Assembly (NCBI RefSeq): GCF_001420005.1 | Contig: NZ_LJAK01000007.1 | Span: 62,001-126,000, forward strand | Origin: Loktanella sp. 3ANDIMAR09 | GTDB lineage: Bacteria; Pseudomonadota; Alphaproteobacteria; Rhodobacterales; Rhodobacteraceae | Direction of reading: 5' to 3' | DNA: 64,000 bases | In this document: positions 45,159 through 54,063 of the stretch, one piece after another | How the letters are laid out: the number at the start of each line of letters is the position of its first letter | Position numbering within the stretch: position 1 is the first letter of the stretch | Notes under the pieces: model-generated | Told to the model about the DNA's origin: nothing | The model's input: only the letters and a program-made list of their open reading frames with translations | Database searches by the model: none | Program-made: the position numbers and the translations under genes

Positions 45159-46579
45159 CACGACTGTCCCATTGTCTGTCCGCCCTCGCCGTGGTTGCGG
45201 CATTGCAGACCACTGCCGCCCATGCGCAGAACGTGGAACTGACCGCGGACGAGACGCGCGCACTGGCGATTGAGCTGGCAAATGCAGGCGACCTGGCCGC
45301 GTCGCAATCCGTATTGGATGCCTTGCTGGCGCGTGACGACCGGGACGTGACCGCGCTGATTACGGCCGCGCGGATCGCCACGGCGCAAAACAGGCCAGCG
45401 GATGCGGTCGCGCTGGGTGCGCGCGCCTATAGCGCGTCCACAACCGACGTCGAAGCCTATGTCGCCGCCCGCATCGTGGCCCGCGCCCATGTCGAACAGA
45501 ACAACGACAGCCGCGCCCAGTTCTGGCTGCGGCGTGCCCGCCAATACGCACCGGACACCGAAACCGCCGAGGGTGTGGCCGAAGACTATGCCTTTGTGCG
45601 GAACCGCAATCCACTGTCGCTGGACCTGTCGTTCGGGATCCGGCCATCGTCCAACATCAACAACGGCTCTCAATCCCAAGAGGCGTTTTTGCTGGGGCTG
45701 CCGTTCGCGCTGACATTGTCACGCGATGCGCAGGCCCTGTCAGGTCTGGCCTACAACCTGGGTGCGACCGCCCGCTATCGCCTGCGTGAAAGCGAAACGT
45801 CAGCGACATTTTTCGACGTGAGCGTCGACGGGACCACCTACACCCTGAGCCAGGACGCCAAGGACGACCTGGAGGCAGAAGCCCGGCTGGAGGACGCGAC
45901 AGGCGACATCCCCAGCGCCGACGCCTTGCGCGATATCAAGGGCAGCGACTATGCCTTTGTGCAGTTGTCGTTCGGACTGACCCACCGGGTCAGACTGGCA
46001 CCCGACCTGTTGCCGACCACGCTGTCGGCGCGGATCGGCACCAGTTGGTATGGTGGCGACCCTTATCAGGATTTCGTGGACGCAAGCGTGGCGCAATCCC
46101 TGGCGACCAGTGACCGTTCACGGTTGCGCCTGATTGCGGGTGTCCAGAAACAGATTGCCGAGGACAGTTTCGACGACGTGATGAGCTACCGGTTCGGGGC
46201 GCGCTACAGCTATGTTCTGGACCGCGGTGATCTTGTGACGTTTTCGATCGACGACCGGATCAGCGTGTCCGACAACGTCGAACGGGACTACACCGCGATC
46301 CGGGCAGGCGTTGATTACGACCTGTCGGAACCCGTCTATGGTGTGCGTCTGGGTTTTGGCCTGTCGGTCGAAAACCGCGCCTATGATTTCTCGCGTCTGA
46401 ATGCCGGGCCCCGCGATGACCTGACGGTGGATGCGCGTGCCACGGCGCAATTCAGTCAGGTGGAATACTACGGGTTCCAGCCTGTCGGCACGCTGGAAAT
46501 CAGCAAGACGAGCTCTGACAATGCGCTGTTCGACCGCGAATACATCAGCCTGGGGTTTGATCTGCGTTCTGCATTCTGA
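45155..46579 (+). CDS. Surface lipoprotein assembly modifier (Slam), type XI secretion translocon
   Basis: A 474-residue outer-membrane protein. After a signal peptide (cleavage near AHAQ), residues about 30-150 form TPR-like helices (ETRALAIELANAGDLAASQ..., AARIATAQNRPADAVAL). Then RNPLSLDLSFGIRPSSNINNGS starts the DUF560 barrel, which runs to a C-terminal Phe (GFDLRSAF), as in BAM-assembled barrels. Slam proteins move lipoproteins across the outer membrane. The upstream TbpB-like gene is its likely client. Length and domain order are normal for Slam. Confidence 0.85.
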   Translation: MTRLSHCLSALAVVAALQTTAAHAQNVELTADETRALAIELANAGDLAASQSVLDALLARDDRDVTALITAARIATAQNRPADAVALGARAYSASTTDVEAYVAARIVARAHVEQNNDSRAQFWLRRARQYAPDTETAEGVAEDYAFVRNRNPLSLDLSFGIRPSSNINNGSQSQEAFLLGLPFALTLSRDAQALSGLAYNLGATARYRLRESETSATFFDVSVDGTTYTLSQDAKDDLEAEARLEDATGDIPSADALRDIKGSDYAFVQLSFGLTHRVRLAPDLLPTTLSARIGTSWYGGDPYQDFVDASVAQSLATSDRSRLRLIAGVQKQIAEDSFDDVMSYRFGARYSYVLDRGDLVTFSIDDRISVSDNVERDYTAIRAGVDYDLSEPVYGVRLGFGLSVENRAYDFSRLNAGPRDDLTVDARATAQFSQVEYYGFQPVGTLEISKTSSDNALFDREYISLGFDLRSAF

Positions 46580-46643
46580 GGCGTGACACCCGGCCACATG
46601 GCACTAGGTTTCGTGGCAGACACAGAACAAAGGAAGGCCTGAG

Positions 46644-47072
46644 ATGCCCGTGAAATATCTGCACACCATGGTCCGCGTGAAGGACCTGGAAAAAACGATG
46701 GCGTTTTTCAACCTGTTGGGATTGCGCGAAATTCGCCGCCGCGATGACGAGGGCGGACGCTTTTCCCTGATCTTCATGGCGGCCGAGGGCGACGAGGATT
46801 GTCCGGTGGAGCTGACCTACAATTGGGACGGCGACGACGCCCTGCCCGACGACAGCCGCCATTTCGGCCATCTGGCCTATAGCGTGCCCAACATCTACGA
46901 GATGTGCCAGCACCTGATGGACAACGGCGTAACGATCAACCGTCCGCCCCGCGACGGCAACATGGCATTCGTGCGCTCGCCCGATAACATCTCGGTCGAG
47001 CTGTTGCAGGACGGCGATGCCCTGCCGCCGGCCGAGCCGTGGAAGAGCATGGAAAACACCGGGCACTGGTGA
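46644..47072 (+). CDS. gloA: Lactoylglutathione lyase (glyoxalase I)
   Basis: A 142-residue enzyme isomerising the methylglyoxal-glutathione adduct. The four metal ligands fit His7 (YLHTMVRV), Glu in VELTYNW, His in HFGHLAYSV and Glu in SVELLQ. RDDEGGRFSLIF and YNWDGDD are typical. It starts after AAGGAAGGCC. Its stop overlaps the next gene by one base (TGATG). Confidence 0.95.
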   Translation: MPVKYLHTMVRVKDLEKTMAFFNLLGLREIRRRDDEGGRFSLIFMAAEGDEDCPVELTYNWDGDDALPDDSRHFGHLAYSVPNIYEMCQHLMDNGVTINRPPRDGNMAFVRSPDNISVELLQDGDALPPAEPWKSMENTGHW

Positions 47073-47776
47073 TGATGCGGGGACTGATCGCAGGGCTGTC
47101 CCTTGCGGCGGCCCCCGCCGAGGCCTGCCGGCTGGCGCTGGTTCTGGCCATCGACGTGTCATCCTCGGTCGATGCGACCGAGGATGCGTTGCAACGTCAG
47201 GGGCTTGCCGCGGCCCTGATCGCACCCGAGGTGCAGGCGGCATTCTTTGCCTCATCCGATCCGGTCGCGCTCTATGTTTTTGAATGGTCGGGCCGCTACA
47301 ATCAGGTGGCGCTTAGCGATTGGCGGATGATCGAAACGCCGGGTGATCTGGACGCAGTCGCGGCTGCCGTGTCGTCCAGCATCCGCAGCCACAACGATTT
47401 TCCGACGGCCATGGGTCACGCGCTGGGCCATGCGGCGACGGTGCTGCAAAACGGCCCGCGCTGCCTGTTCCAGACGATCGACATGGCAGGCGACGGTATC
47501 AACAACGAAGGGTTCGGCCCGATCGAGGCCTATGACGCCTTTCCCTTGGGCGACGTCACGGTCAATGGGCTGGTCGTGAATGCCGCCGATTTCGAGGGCG
47601 AGGTCAATCTGATCCCGTTCTACACCAACGAGGTCATCCGTGGTCCCGGCGCATTCGTCGAGGTCGCCAACAGCTTTGCCGATTACGAGACAGCGATGCG
47701 CCGCAAACTGGTCCGTGAACTGGGTGTCATCGGGCTGAGCGGCTGGCCCGCCGCAGCGGACAGATCGCCGTCATAG
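47072..47776 (+). CDS. DUF1194 (von Willebrand A-like) exported protein
   Basis: A 234-residue protein. A short signal peptide (MMRGLIAGLSLAAAPAEA) precedes a VWA-like domain: DVSSS is the MIDAS DxSxS motif, with further positions in SSVDATED and the acidic DMAGDGINN. A signal and MIDAS together suggest periplasmic protein-protein contacts with a bound divalent ion. The partner is unknown. ATG 47072 or 47075. It is coupled to gloA. Confidence 0.85.
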   Translation: MMRGLIAGLSLAAAPAEACRLALVLAIDVSSSVDATEDALQRQGLAAALIAPEVQAAFFASSDPVALYVFEWSGRYNQVALSDWRMIETPGDLDAVAAAVSSSIRSHNDFPTAMGHALGHAATVLQNGPRCLFQTIDMAGDGINNEGFGPIEAYDAFPLGDVTVNGLVVNAADFEGEVNLIPFYTNEVIRGPGAFVEVANSFADYETAMRRKLVRELGVIGLSGWPAAADRSPS

Positions 47777-47800
47777 GCCCCCACCCGCCGGGCGGGGGCC
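47776..47800. terminator. GC hairpin between convergent genes
   Basis: GGCCCCC (47776-47782) pairs with GGGGGCC (47794-47800), with further C/G pairing inside, in the 31-base gap between the DUF1194 gene and acs. It has no T-run. Confidence 0.5.
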
Positions 47801-47807
47801 AGAGCCG

Positions 47808-49763
47808 TCAGCCCTTGTTCATCCGGTTGGCGATCAGATCATCCACCACCTCTGGTTCTGCGAGGGTCGAGGTATCACCCAGCGCACCATAGTCGTTTTC
47901 CGCAATCTTGCGCAGGATACGGCGCATGATCTTGCCGGATCGCGTTTTCGGCAGGCCCGGCGCGAACTGGATCAGGTCCGGTTTGGCAATCGGCCCGATC
48001 TCCGCGCGGACCCAGTCGGACAGCTCCTTGCGCAGCTCTTCTGACGGGTCCTGACCTGCCATCAGCGACACATAGGCGTAGATGCCCTGCCCCTTGATGT
48101 CGTGGGGATAACCGACCACTGCGGCCTCGTTCACGGCCGTATGGGCGACCAGTGCGCTTTCGACTTCTGCTGTGCCCATGCGGTGGCCTGACACGTTGAT
48201 CACGTCATCCACGCGGCCCGTGATCCAGTAATAGCCGTCGGCGTCGCGACGGCAGCCATCGCCGGAAAAGAACATATCCTTGTACTGGCTGAAATAGGTC
48301 ATTTCGAACCGGTCGTGATCGCCCCAGATCGTGCGCATCTGGCTGGGCCAGCTGTCGGCAATCGCCAGCACGCCTTCGGCCTCGGTGGTGGTGATTTCCT
48401 TGCCGGATTCTGGTTCCAGCACCACGGGTTTCACACCAAAGAACGGCAGCGTTGCAGACCCCGGCTTGGTCGGCGTTGCACCGGGCAGCGGCGTCAGCAG
48501 ATGCCCCCCGGTTTCCGTCTGCCACCAGGTATCGACGATGGGCACATTCCCGCCGCCGACGACGTCGTTGTACCAGTTCCACGCCTCAGGGTTGATCGGT
48601 TCGCCGACGGTTCCCAGCACCTTGAGCGCGCTCAGGTCGTATTTTTCGACAAAGGCGTTCCCCTTGCCCATCAGCGCCCGGATGGCCGTGGGCGCCGTAT
48701 AGAACTGGTTGACCTTGTGCTCTTGACAGACCTGCCAGAACCGGCCCGCATCGGGATAGGTCGGCACGCCTTCGAACATGAGGGTGGTCGCCCCGTTCGC
48801 CAGCGGGCCATAAACGATATAGCTGTGGCCGGTCACCCAGCCCACATCCGCCGTGCACCAGAACACGTCGCCATCGTGATAGTCGAAGGTGTATTGGTGC
48901 GTCATGCTGGCATAGACCAGATAGCCACCGGTGGAATGCACGACGCCCTTTGGCTGGCCGGTCGAGCCAGAGGTGTAGAGAATGAAAAGCGGGTCTTCTG
49001 CGTTCATCTCTTCGGGCGGGCAATCGGCACTGACGGTTTCTTCCATTTCGTGCAGCCAGACATCGCGCCCTGCGGTCATGGCGATGTCGCCTCCCGTCCG
49101 CTTGACCACCAGCATCTTGGAATCGACGGTCACCTTTTCGAATGCCTTGTCGGCGTTGACCTTCAACGGGGTGTTCCTGCCGCCGCGCGGGGCCTCGTCA
49201 GCGGTGATCACGACCTTGGCCTCTGATCCATTGACGCGCGCTGCCAGTGCATCCGCCGAAAAACCCGCAAAGACGACCGAATGGATCGCACCGATCCGCG
49301 CACAGGCCAGCATCGCATAGGCCGCCTGCGGGATCATCGGCAGGTAGATCACGACCCGATCCCCCTTGCCCACGCCCATCTCCTTGAGGACGTTGGCGAA
49401 TTTCGACACATGCGCGTGCAACTGCTGATAGGTGATGTGCTGCGCCCCAGCTTCGGCATCATCGGGTTCCCAGATGATCGCCGTCTGTGTGCCGCGTGTT
49501 GCCAGATGACGATCAATGCAATTGGCCGCAACATTCAGGCTGCCGTCCTCGAACCACCTGATGTCGATATTGCCGGGGGCAAAACTGGTGTTCTTGACCT
49601 TGGTATAGGGTGTCATCCAGTCCAGCCGCTTGCCATGCTCACCCCAGAACGCATCGGGATCCGCGACCGAGGCCGCATACATCGCCTCGTATGTGGCGCG
49701 GTCTGCATGGGCACCGGCAGCCATTTCCGCGCTGGGTGCATAGGTCTTGTCGTTGTCGGCCAT
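47808..49763 (-). CDS. acs: Acetyl-CoA synthetase
   Basis: A 651-residue AMP-forming synthetase making acetyl-CoA from acetate. The AMP-binding motif is [14 protein letters not shown], followed by WWQTETGG and the hinge/core A8 region. The C-terminal [11 protein letters not shown] contains the catalytic lysine that is acetylated in this family. Length and N-terminus ([16 protein letters not shown]) are normal. It is monocistronic with a divergent neighbour. Confidence 0.97.
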   Translation of the reverse strand: MADNDKTYAPSAEMAAGAHADRATYEAMYAASVADPDAFWGEHGKRLDWMTPYTKVKNTSFAPGNIDIRWFEDGSLNVAANCIDRHLATRGTQTAIIWEPDDAEAGAQHITYQQLHAHVSKFANVLKEMGVGKGDRVVIYLPMIPQAAYAMLACARIGAIHSVVFAGFSADALAARVNGSEAKVVITADEAPRGGRNTPLKVNADKAFEKVTVDSKMLVVKRTGGDIAMTAGRDVWLHEMEETVSADCPPEEMNAEDPLFILYTSGSTGQPKGVVHSTGGYLVYASMTHQYTFDYHDGDVFWCTADVGWVTGHSYIVYGPLANGATTLMFEGVPTYPDAGRFWQVCQEHKVNQFYTAPTAIRALMGKGNAFVEKYDLSALKVLGTVGEPINPEAWNWYNDVVGGGNVPIVDTWWQTETGGHLLTPLPGATPTKPGSATLPFFGVKPVVLEPESGKEITTTEAEGVLAIADSWPSQMRTIWGDHDRFEMTYFSQYKDMFFSGDGCRRDADGYYWITGRVDDVINVSGHRMGTAEVESALVAHTAVNEAAVVGYPHDIKGQGIYAYVSLMAGQDPSEELRKELSDWVRAEIGPIAKPDLIQFAPGLPKTRSGKIMRRILRKIAENDYGALGDTSTLAEPEVVDDLIANRMNKG

Positions 49764-49952
49764 GTCAGGTTTCCCCCCTTTGTAGTGCCCGCACTCCTCC
49801 CGGCTGTTCCCCGGTTGCGGTCGTTCGACTTCGCGTCATCATGGGCAAGAGCGTAGGGAATCCAAGCGGGCGGTGCCAGAGCATCGCACCTCTTGTAAAC
49901 AACCGGGATCGATTTGACCAAAGTGTGTAAAGTTAATTACAACGCGCGGCCC

Positions 49953-50444
49953 GTGGCGGATGCCATCATCGTCCTTGGCGCGGCCGTCTGGGCAGGCGGT
50001 CCGTCACCAACCCTGCAACGGCGGGCGCGCCATGCGGCGGCCCTGTTTCATGCTGGGCATGCTCCACTGATCGTTGCCACAGGCGGGTTGGGCCTGCACC
50101 CGCCAACCGAGGCAATGGCAATCACCGAAATCCTGATATCGCAAAACGTGCCCGCCAAGGCCATCATCCAAGAAGGCAAATCCACAACAACACTGGAAAA
50201 TCTCGGTTTTTCCCGAAAACTGTTGGGCCCGGAGACCCGGACAGTCATCATCGTGACCGACCGGACCCACGCACCCCGTGCGCGACTGACCGCCAGACAC
50301 CTAGGTTTCAATGCAACGACCATGTCGCCCAGTCTGCGCGGCGGGCACCCGCGCACCATACTGCGCCAGACGATCAGAGAGCTTTTTGCATATCCGGCCT
50401 ATGCTCTGCGATTGTGGATACGCGGGAGGAACGCGGACATTTAA
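49953..50444 (+). CDS. YdcF-like DUF218 protein
   Basis: A 163-residue DUF218 protein: DAIIVLGAAVWAGGPSPTLQRRARHA, then LIVATGGLGLHPPTEAMAI, EGKSTTTLENL and VIIVTDRTHAPRARLTARHLGF, all typical of YdcF. The family binds nucleotide-like cofactors and has unclear roles, sometimes in envelope polysaccharide biology. The start is uncertain: GTG 49953 directly precedes the domain; a TTG at 49914 is the far alternative. No good ribosome-binding site is seen for either. Confidence 0.75.
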   Translation: MADAIIVLGAAVWAGGPSPTLQRRARHAAALFHAGHAPLIVATGGLGLHPPTEAMAITEILISQNVPAKAIIQEGKSTTTLENLGFSRKLLGPETRTVIIVTDRTHAPRARLTARHLGFNATTMSPSLRGGHPRTILRQTIRELFAYPAYALRLWIRGRNADI

Positions 50445-50466
50445 TGCCGCGTTAACGCAAAGTTAA
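50441..50466 (+). promoter_or_regulatory. Tandem CtrA-type sites (three TTAA half-sites, 7-base spacings)
   Basis: TTAA at 50441-50444, 50452-50455 and 50463-50466 are each separated by exactly seven bases, giving two overlapping copies of the CtrA consensus TTAA-N7-TTAA. The first TTAA overlaps the stop of the YdcF gene. The cluster is 37 bases upstream of the outer-membrane gene at 50503, where it would control that gene. Confidence 0.6.
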
Positions 50467-50502
50467 CCCTGATCCGTGATCGTCGCCAGACGGAGAATGG
50501 TG

Positions 50503-51171
50503 ATGAAAATCCTGCTGATCTGGGTGTCCTGTCTTATGGGCCTGCAATCAGCGGCCCACGCGGGCCCGTGGCCACGCGAAGAAGGTCATACCTTTATTGC
50601 GGCAGGCGGGAATTTCCTGCTGTCCGACGGCGCGGAACTGCCGGTCCACTATGACCCGACGCTCTATGTCGAATATGGTCTGCGTCCAGACCTGACCGTC
50701 GGTCTCGATTTTTACTCAGCCGACAAGGGGCGCATTTATTCCGCCTTCAGTTTTGCCGCCATTCCTGCGAACAGCCCCGATGCCGACCTCAAATCCATGT
50801 TGTCCTTTGGCATCGGATACCGTCGCAATGCCGACGACAGCGAGGAATTGCTGACCCGCATCGGGTTGTCACTGGGGCAGTCGACACCCAATGGCTGGCT
50901 CGCGTTTGACGGAAACATCACCTACGACGCAATCGACCAGGCCTTTCGGCCCAAAGCCGATTTCACATGGGGGCGGTCGTGGTCCGACCGATGGACCACG
51001 ACCCTTCAGGTGCAGACAGGACAAGGGTTTTCAGACGACCATTATGCCAAGGTCAGCCCGACCCTGATCTACACCATCAACGAACGCTACAGGGTCAATC
51101 TCGGTTCGGTTCATGCCCTGACGGGGGATCGCGGCAGCGCGCTCAAGATCGAGACCTGGCTTCAATTTTAG
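50503..51171 (+). CDS. Outer-membrane beta-barrel protein, unknown
   Basis: A 222-residue protein with a signal peptide (cleavage near SAAHA-GPWP) and alternating amphipathic strands with Tyr/Phe/Trp. It ends in a C-terminal Phe (KIETWLQF) as in BAM-assembled barrels. About 8-10 strands may form a small barrel. I do not recognise a family. ATG 50503 follows CGGAG with good spacing; ATG 50497 is also in frame. It lies right behind the tandem CtrA boxes, so it may be cell-cycle- or motility-regulated. It is convergent with the beta-helix gene, two bases apart. Confidence 0.7.
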   Translation: MKILLIWVSCLMGLQSAAHAGPWPREEGHTFIAAGGNFLLSDGAELPVHYDPTLYVEYGLRPDLTVGLDFYSADKGRIYSAFSFAAIPANSPDADLKSMLSFGIGYRRNADDSEELLTRIGLSLGQSTPNGWLAFDGNITYDAIDQAFRPKADFTWGRSWSDRWTTTLQVQTGQGFSDDHYAKVSPTLIYTINERYRVNLGSVHALTGDRGSALKIETWLQF

Positions 51172-51173
51172 TG

Positions 51174-53462
51174 TCACACCGGATTGTCCATCCGCACGGT
51201 ATAGCGCACAGCGCCGCGAACGCTGCGTTCGAACGCAAAACGCAAATCGCGGTTGTCGTTGCTGTAGCTGGTTTCGACCCACGGCATGTCATTGACATTC
51301 GCCCCGTCGCCGGTCCGCAAGGCCTGCACCATCGCAAGGCCGTCAATCGTGCGGGCATGCCCCTTGAACGGCAGGTGCGGGTCTGTGCGTGCGATCCAGT
51401 TTGACGCCGCCGTGTTTTGCGTATGGATCAGCGATGCCGGATTATAGACCGGCTCCTCAATGCCATTGTAGGTATTCGCGTCGATCGTGATCTGTCGCAT
51501 CCGGGTCAGATCCAATCCCGCGAATGTGGTGTCGATCCCTTCCATCCGGTCGATCTTGCCATTCACGGCGCGGAACACATTCCCCGTCATCGAAAACCCC
51601 TGGACGAAATGACCGGGCCCATAGGGCTTGATCCGCAGAAAATTGAACCCGGTCGTGGCGTTCAGCGCGATGAAATGATTGCCGGTAATCGTCAGTCCGC
51701 CAAAGGAAAACTGGTTCGCGAATTCAGGCTCGGATTCGTATTCGTTCGTCCACTCGATCCAGCCGTTGTCGATATAGTTGCCTGTCACGACAGACCGACA
51801 GTTGGGTGTTGCGAAAATCAACCCGGCAACGCGCACGCCGCCCATGACGCTATCGCCATTGAACCAATGGTTTGCCGTGATCGTCGTACCACCGCCACCG
51901 ATCACGGCGAAATGCTTGAACAGCGCGCAGCGATTGTCGCGGATCTTGACGTCCTCGGCGTTTGTATTCAGCGCGATTGTTGTACGATCCTGAACCCGCA
52001 GCCCCTGCTCGTTCGAATTGAACTGGCAACGGTCGATCATCATGCCCTGACAGCCCCGACCCGGAGAGGTGATCCCGCGATCCTTTGGCCGGGTAATGAA
52101 ACAATCGCGGACGTGAAACGTCAGCCCCTCGGGTGCCATCAGGATGCCGCTAGCCAGTCCTGCGCACTGAAACTCGATGTCGTCCAACACGAACTGCGCA
52201 AGATCGGCGTAGCCCGAGAAATCCAGAAGATACTTGAACCGGGTAAAGGTAAAGGTCTGCGATCCGACAGCATCATGCAGCGGCTGGCTCAGCTCCAGGG
52301 TACGGGCACCGACGTTGATCGCACGCACATAGACTTCACGGCCGACGCCGGCCCCGCTCACCAGTGACCCCAGCTGAATATTTGCGATATTTGTCACGTT
52401 CGTCAGCCGTGTGTCGGCACTTCGGCTATAGGTCCCGGCCGAAGTCACCACATCCGTATCCCAGGCGGTGGTATTCGCAGGCTGAAACTGACCGTTGCGC
52501 ACGACGCGGCGTGTCGCGAACACCTGCCGCGTCGGATCGCAGCCCTGCATGTCAAGCGGCCCGTTCAGCGTCACCCTGATCCCGCACATATCCAGCGATT
52601 CATGGTCCGAGAAATTCAGCAGGGCCTGATAGGCTTTTCTGAACGCCTGTTCCTCGTCACCAAATGCCTCGACATAGGCGCGCAGATCATAGCCGTTCTG
52701 AAGGATAAAACGGCGGTCGTCAGGCTGGGTCACTGTCCCCTCGAACCGGATCTTGCTTTGAATGCTGACGTCGTTTTCCAGATGATAGACACCTGCCGGG
52801 ACCAGGATTTCACGCCCCTGCGCCGCACTGTCAGCCGCCTCGAAGGCAGCGGAATCGTCGGTTATTCCATCGCCCCTGCCACCGTAGTCGCGCACATCGA
52901 CCATCGACATCAGGTCCCGCAGGAACGCGACCGTGAAATCCTCGATCACGATATCATCAATCCGCACCAGACCGCCGGATGGACCGACCAGATCAATGCC
53001 AAAGTGGCCATAGATGGCGTCCAGCCAGACCAGATCGACGCCGGCGCGCGCGCCTGTCCCGACAATGGCGCTGATTTCAACAACCTCGCCATAGCGGGTC
53101 AGCTGCGTCTGCGGCCCTGTCGTGACCGGAACATTGGCCGCCCCGCCACCTGCCACACCGGCATAACCCGCAACCCGCACGGCAGGCAGGGGACCCGCCA
53201 CCGCCTTGACCCGCGCCGTGATCCGCAGATAGCACCCGCGCAACAGCGGTGTCTCGGCCATGTAGCGCAGGTTCTGGACGGTGCTGGTTTTCTGAATTTC
53301 CAGACAGCCGCCGAAATCCTGATCCGATGGCACGAATACACCTGTCCCGCTGGTGGCATATGTATCGCTGCCGGGGGTGCCGTCGCCGCTTGACCAGACC
53401 GAGAGGCCCGCCGCAAACGGCAGCGGCTGAAACACGATTCCGTCGGTAATTGCCTTGTTCAT
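51174..53462 (-). CDS. Right-handed beta-helix (pectate-lyase-like) protein
   Basis: A 762-residue protein with no signal peptide. About 190 residues of beta-sandwich-like sequence precede VDVRDYGGRGDGITDDSAAFEAAD, the entry motif of the GH28-related Pectate_lyase_3 domain, from about residue 190. Many beta-helix rungs follow (for example NRCALFKHFAVIGGGG, NYIDNGWIEW and NTYNGIEEP). Related large proteins occur in Rhodobacteraceae to my recollection. It could be an exopolysaccharide lyase, hydrolase or tail-spike-like protein, exported by a route that needs no signal peptide. Catalytic residues cannot be assigned by eye. Confidence 0.75.
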   Translation of the reverse strand: MNKAITDGIVFQPLPFAAGLSVWSSGDGTPGSDTYATSGTGVFVPSDQDFGGCLEIQKTSTVQNLRYMAETPLLRGCYLRITARVKAVAGPLPAVRVAGYAGVAGGGAANVPVTTGPQTQLTRYGEVVEISAIVGTGARAGVDLVWLDAIYGHFGIDLVGPSGGLVRIDDIVIEDFTVAFLRDLMSMVDVRDYGGRGDGITDDSAAFEAADSAAQGREILVPAGVYHLENDVSIQSKIRFEGTVTQPDDRRFILQNGYDLRAYVEAFGDEEQAFRKAYQALLNFSDHESLDMCGIRVTLNGPLDMQGCDPTRQVFATRRVVRNGQFQPANTTAWDTDVVTSAGTYSRSADTRLTNVTNIANIQLGSLVSGAGVGREVYVRAINVGARTLELSQPLHDAVGSQTFTFTRFKYLLDFSGYADLAQFVLDDIEFQCAGLASGILMAPEGLTFHVRDCFITRPKDRGITSPGRGCQGMMIDRCQFNSNEQGLRVQDRTTIALNTNAEDVKIRDNRCALFKHFAVIGGGGTTITANHWFNGDSVMGGVRVAGLIFATPNCRSVVTGNYIDNGWIEWTNEYESEPEFANQFSFGGLTITGNHFIALNATTGFNFLRIKPYGPGHFVQGFSMTGNVFRAVNGKIDRMEGIDTTFAGLDLTRMRQITIDANTYNGIEEPVYNPASLIHTQNTAASNWIARTDPHLPFKGHARTIDGLAMVQALRTGDGANVNDMPWVETSYSNDNRDLRFAFERSVRGAVRYTVRMDNPV

Positions 53463-53564
53463 AACCTATCCTTTGCGCAAGCCGGATCGACCCGGTCGTC
53501 ACGCAGGCAATAGGTTATGGGACGTTAATCAGACCCGTGTGGACCGCACGCATGAACGGCAACA

Positions 53565-53999
53565 CTAGACCCCGACATCGGGCAGCGGCAGCACGGACAC
53601 GCCGTCGGTCTTCCAGGCACCATCCACCTGTATCATCGCATATTCCAGCATGTGCAGCCCGCCCGTTGCATCCTGTATCATCACCTGTTGCAGGATGCGG
53701 GCACCCAGATCTTGCTGGGCGACAAAACGCGACGACGCATTGTTCCAGACCATCGGATAACCCTGACTGACCATCCGGCCAAAGTTTTCTGGCCCGCCGA
53801 ACAGACGCTGGATCATGGGACTGGCATAGGTGAATGCAAGATCAACATTGCGATCGCGCAAGGCATCCAACTGGTTTGCAATGACGTCCTCAATGCCCTG
53901 CACAGCGGTTTCAGGTGCCTCGGGTGGTGGCGTGACCTGTGCCTGCACTGGCCCGGCCAAAGCACCAACCATCAGAACCGCCATCAATTTAATGCGCAT
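53565..53999 (-). CDS. DUF4864 secreted protein
   Basis: A 144-residue protein with a signal peptide (MRIKLMAVLMVGALAGPVQAQ), then a domain of DUF4864: ETAVQGIEDVIANQLDALRDRNVDLAFTYASPMIQRLFGGPENFGRMVSQGYPMVW. It is similar in layout to NTF2-like proteins with a helical start and a beta-sheet end (GARILQQVMIQD). Function unknown. It follows lysS by 64 bases on the same strand. Confidence 0.85.
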   Translation of the reverse strand: MRIKLMAVLMVGALAGPVQAQVTPPPEAPETAVQGIEDVIANQLDALRDRNVDLAFTYASPMIQRLFGGPENFGRMVSQGYPMVWNNASSRFVAQQDLGARILQQVMIQDATGGLHMLEYAMIQVDGAWKTDGVSVLPLPDVGV

Positions 54000-54063
54000 G
54001 ACACTATCCCCCGTGTCCAATATCAAATCAGACACGGTGGAAATCGCCAAAGGGTTTCGTCCG

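Noticed and set aside
49914-49942. Promoter TTGACC plus TTAATT before the YdcF-like gene
   Set aside because: No hexamer at 16-18 bases fits a -10, and the TTGACC may even be inside the coding region if the TTG start is used.
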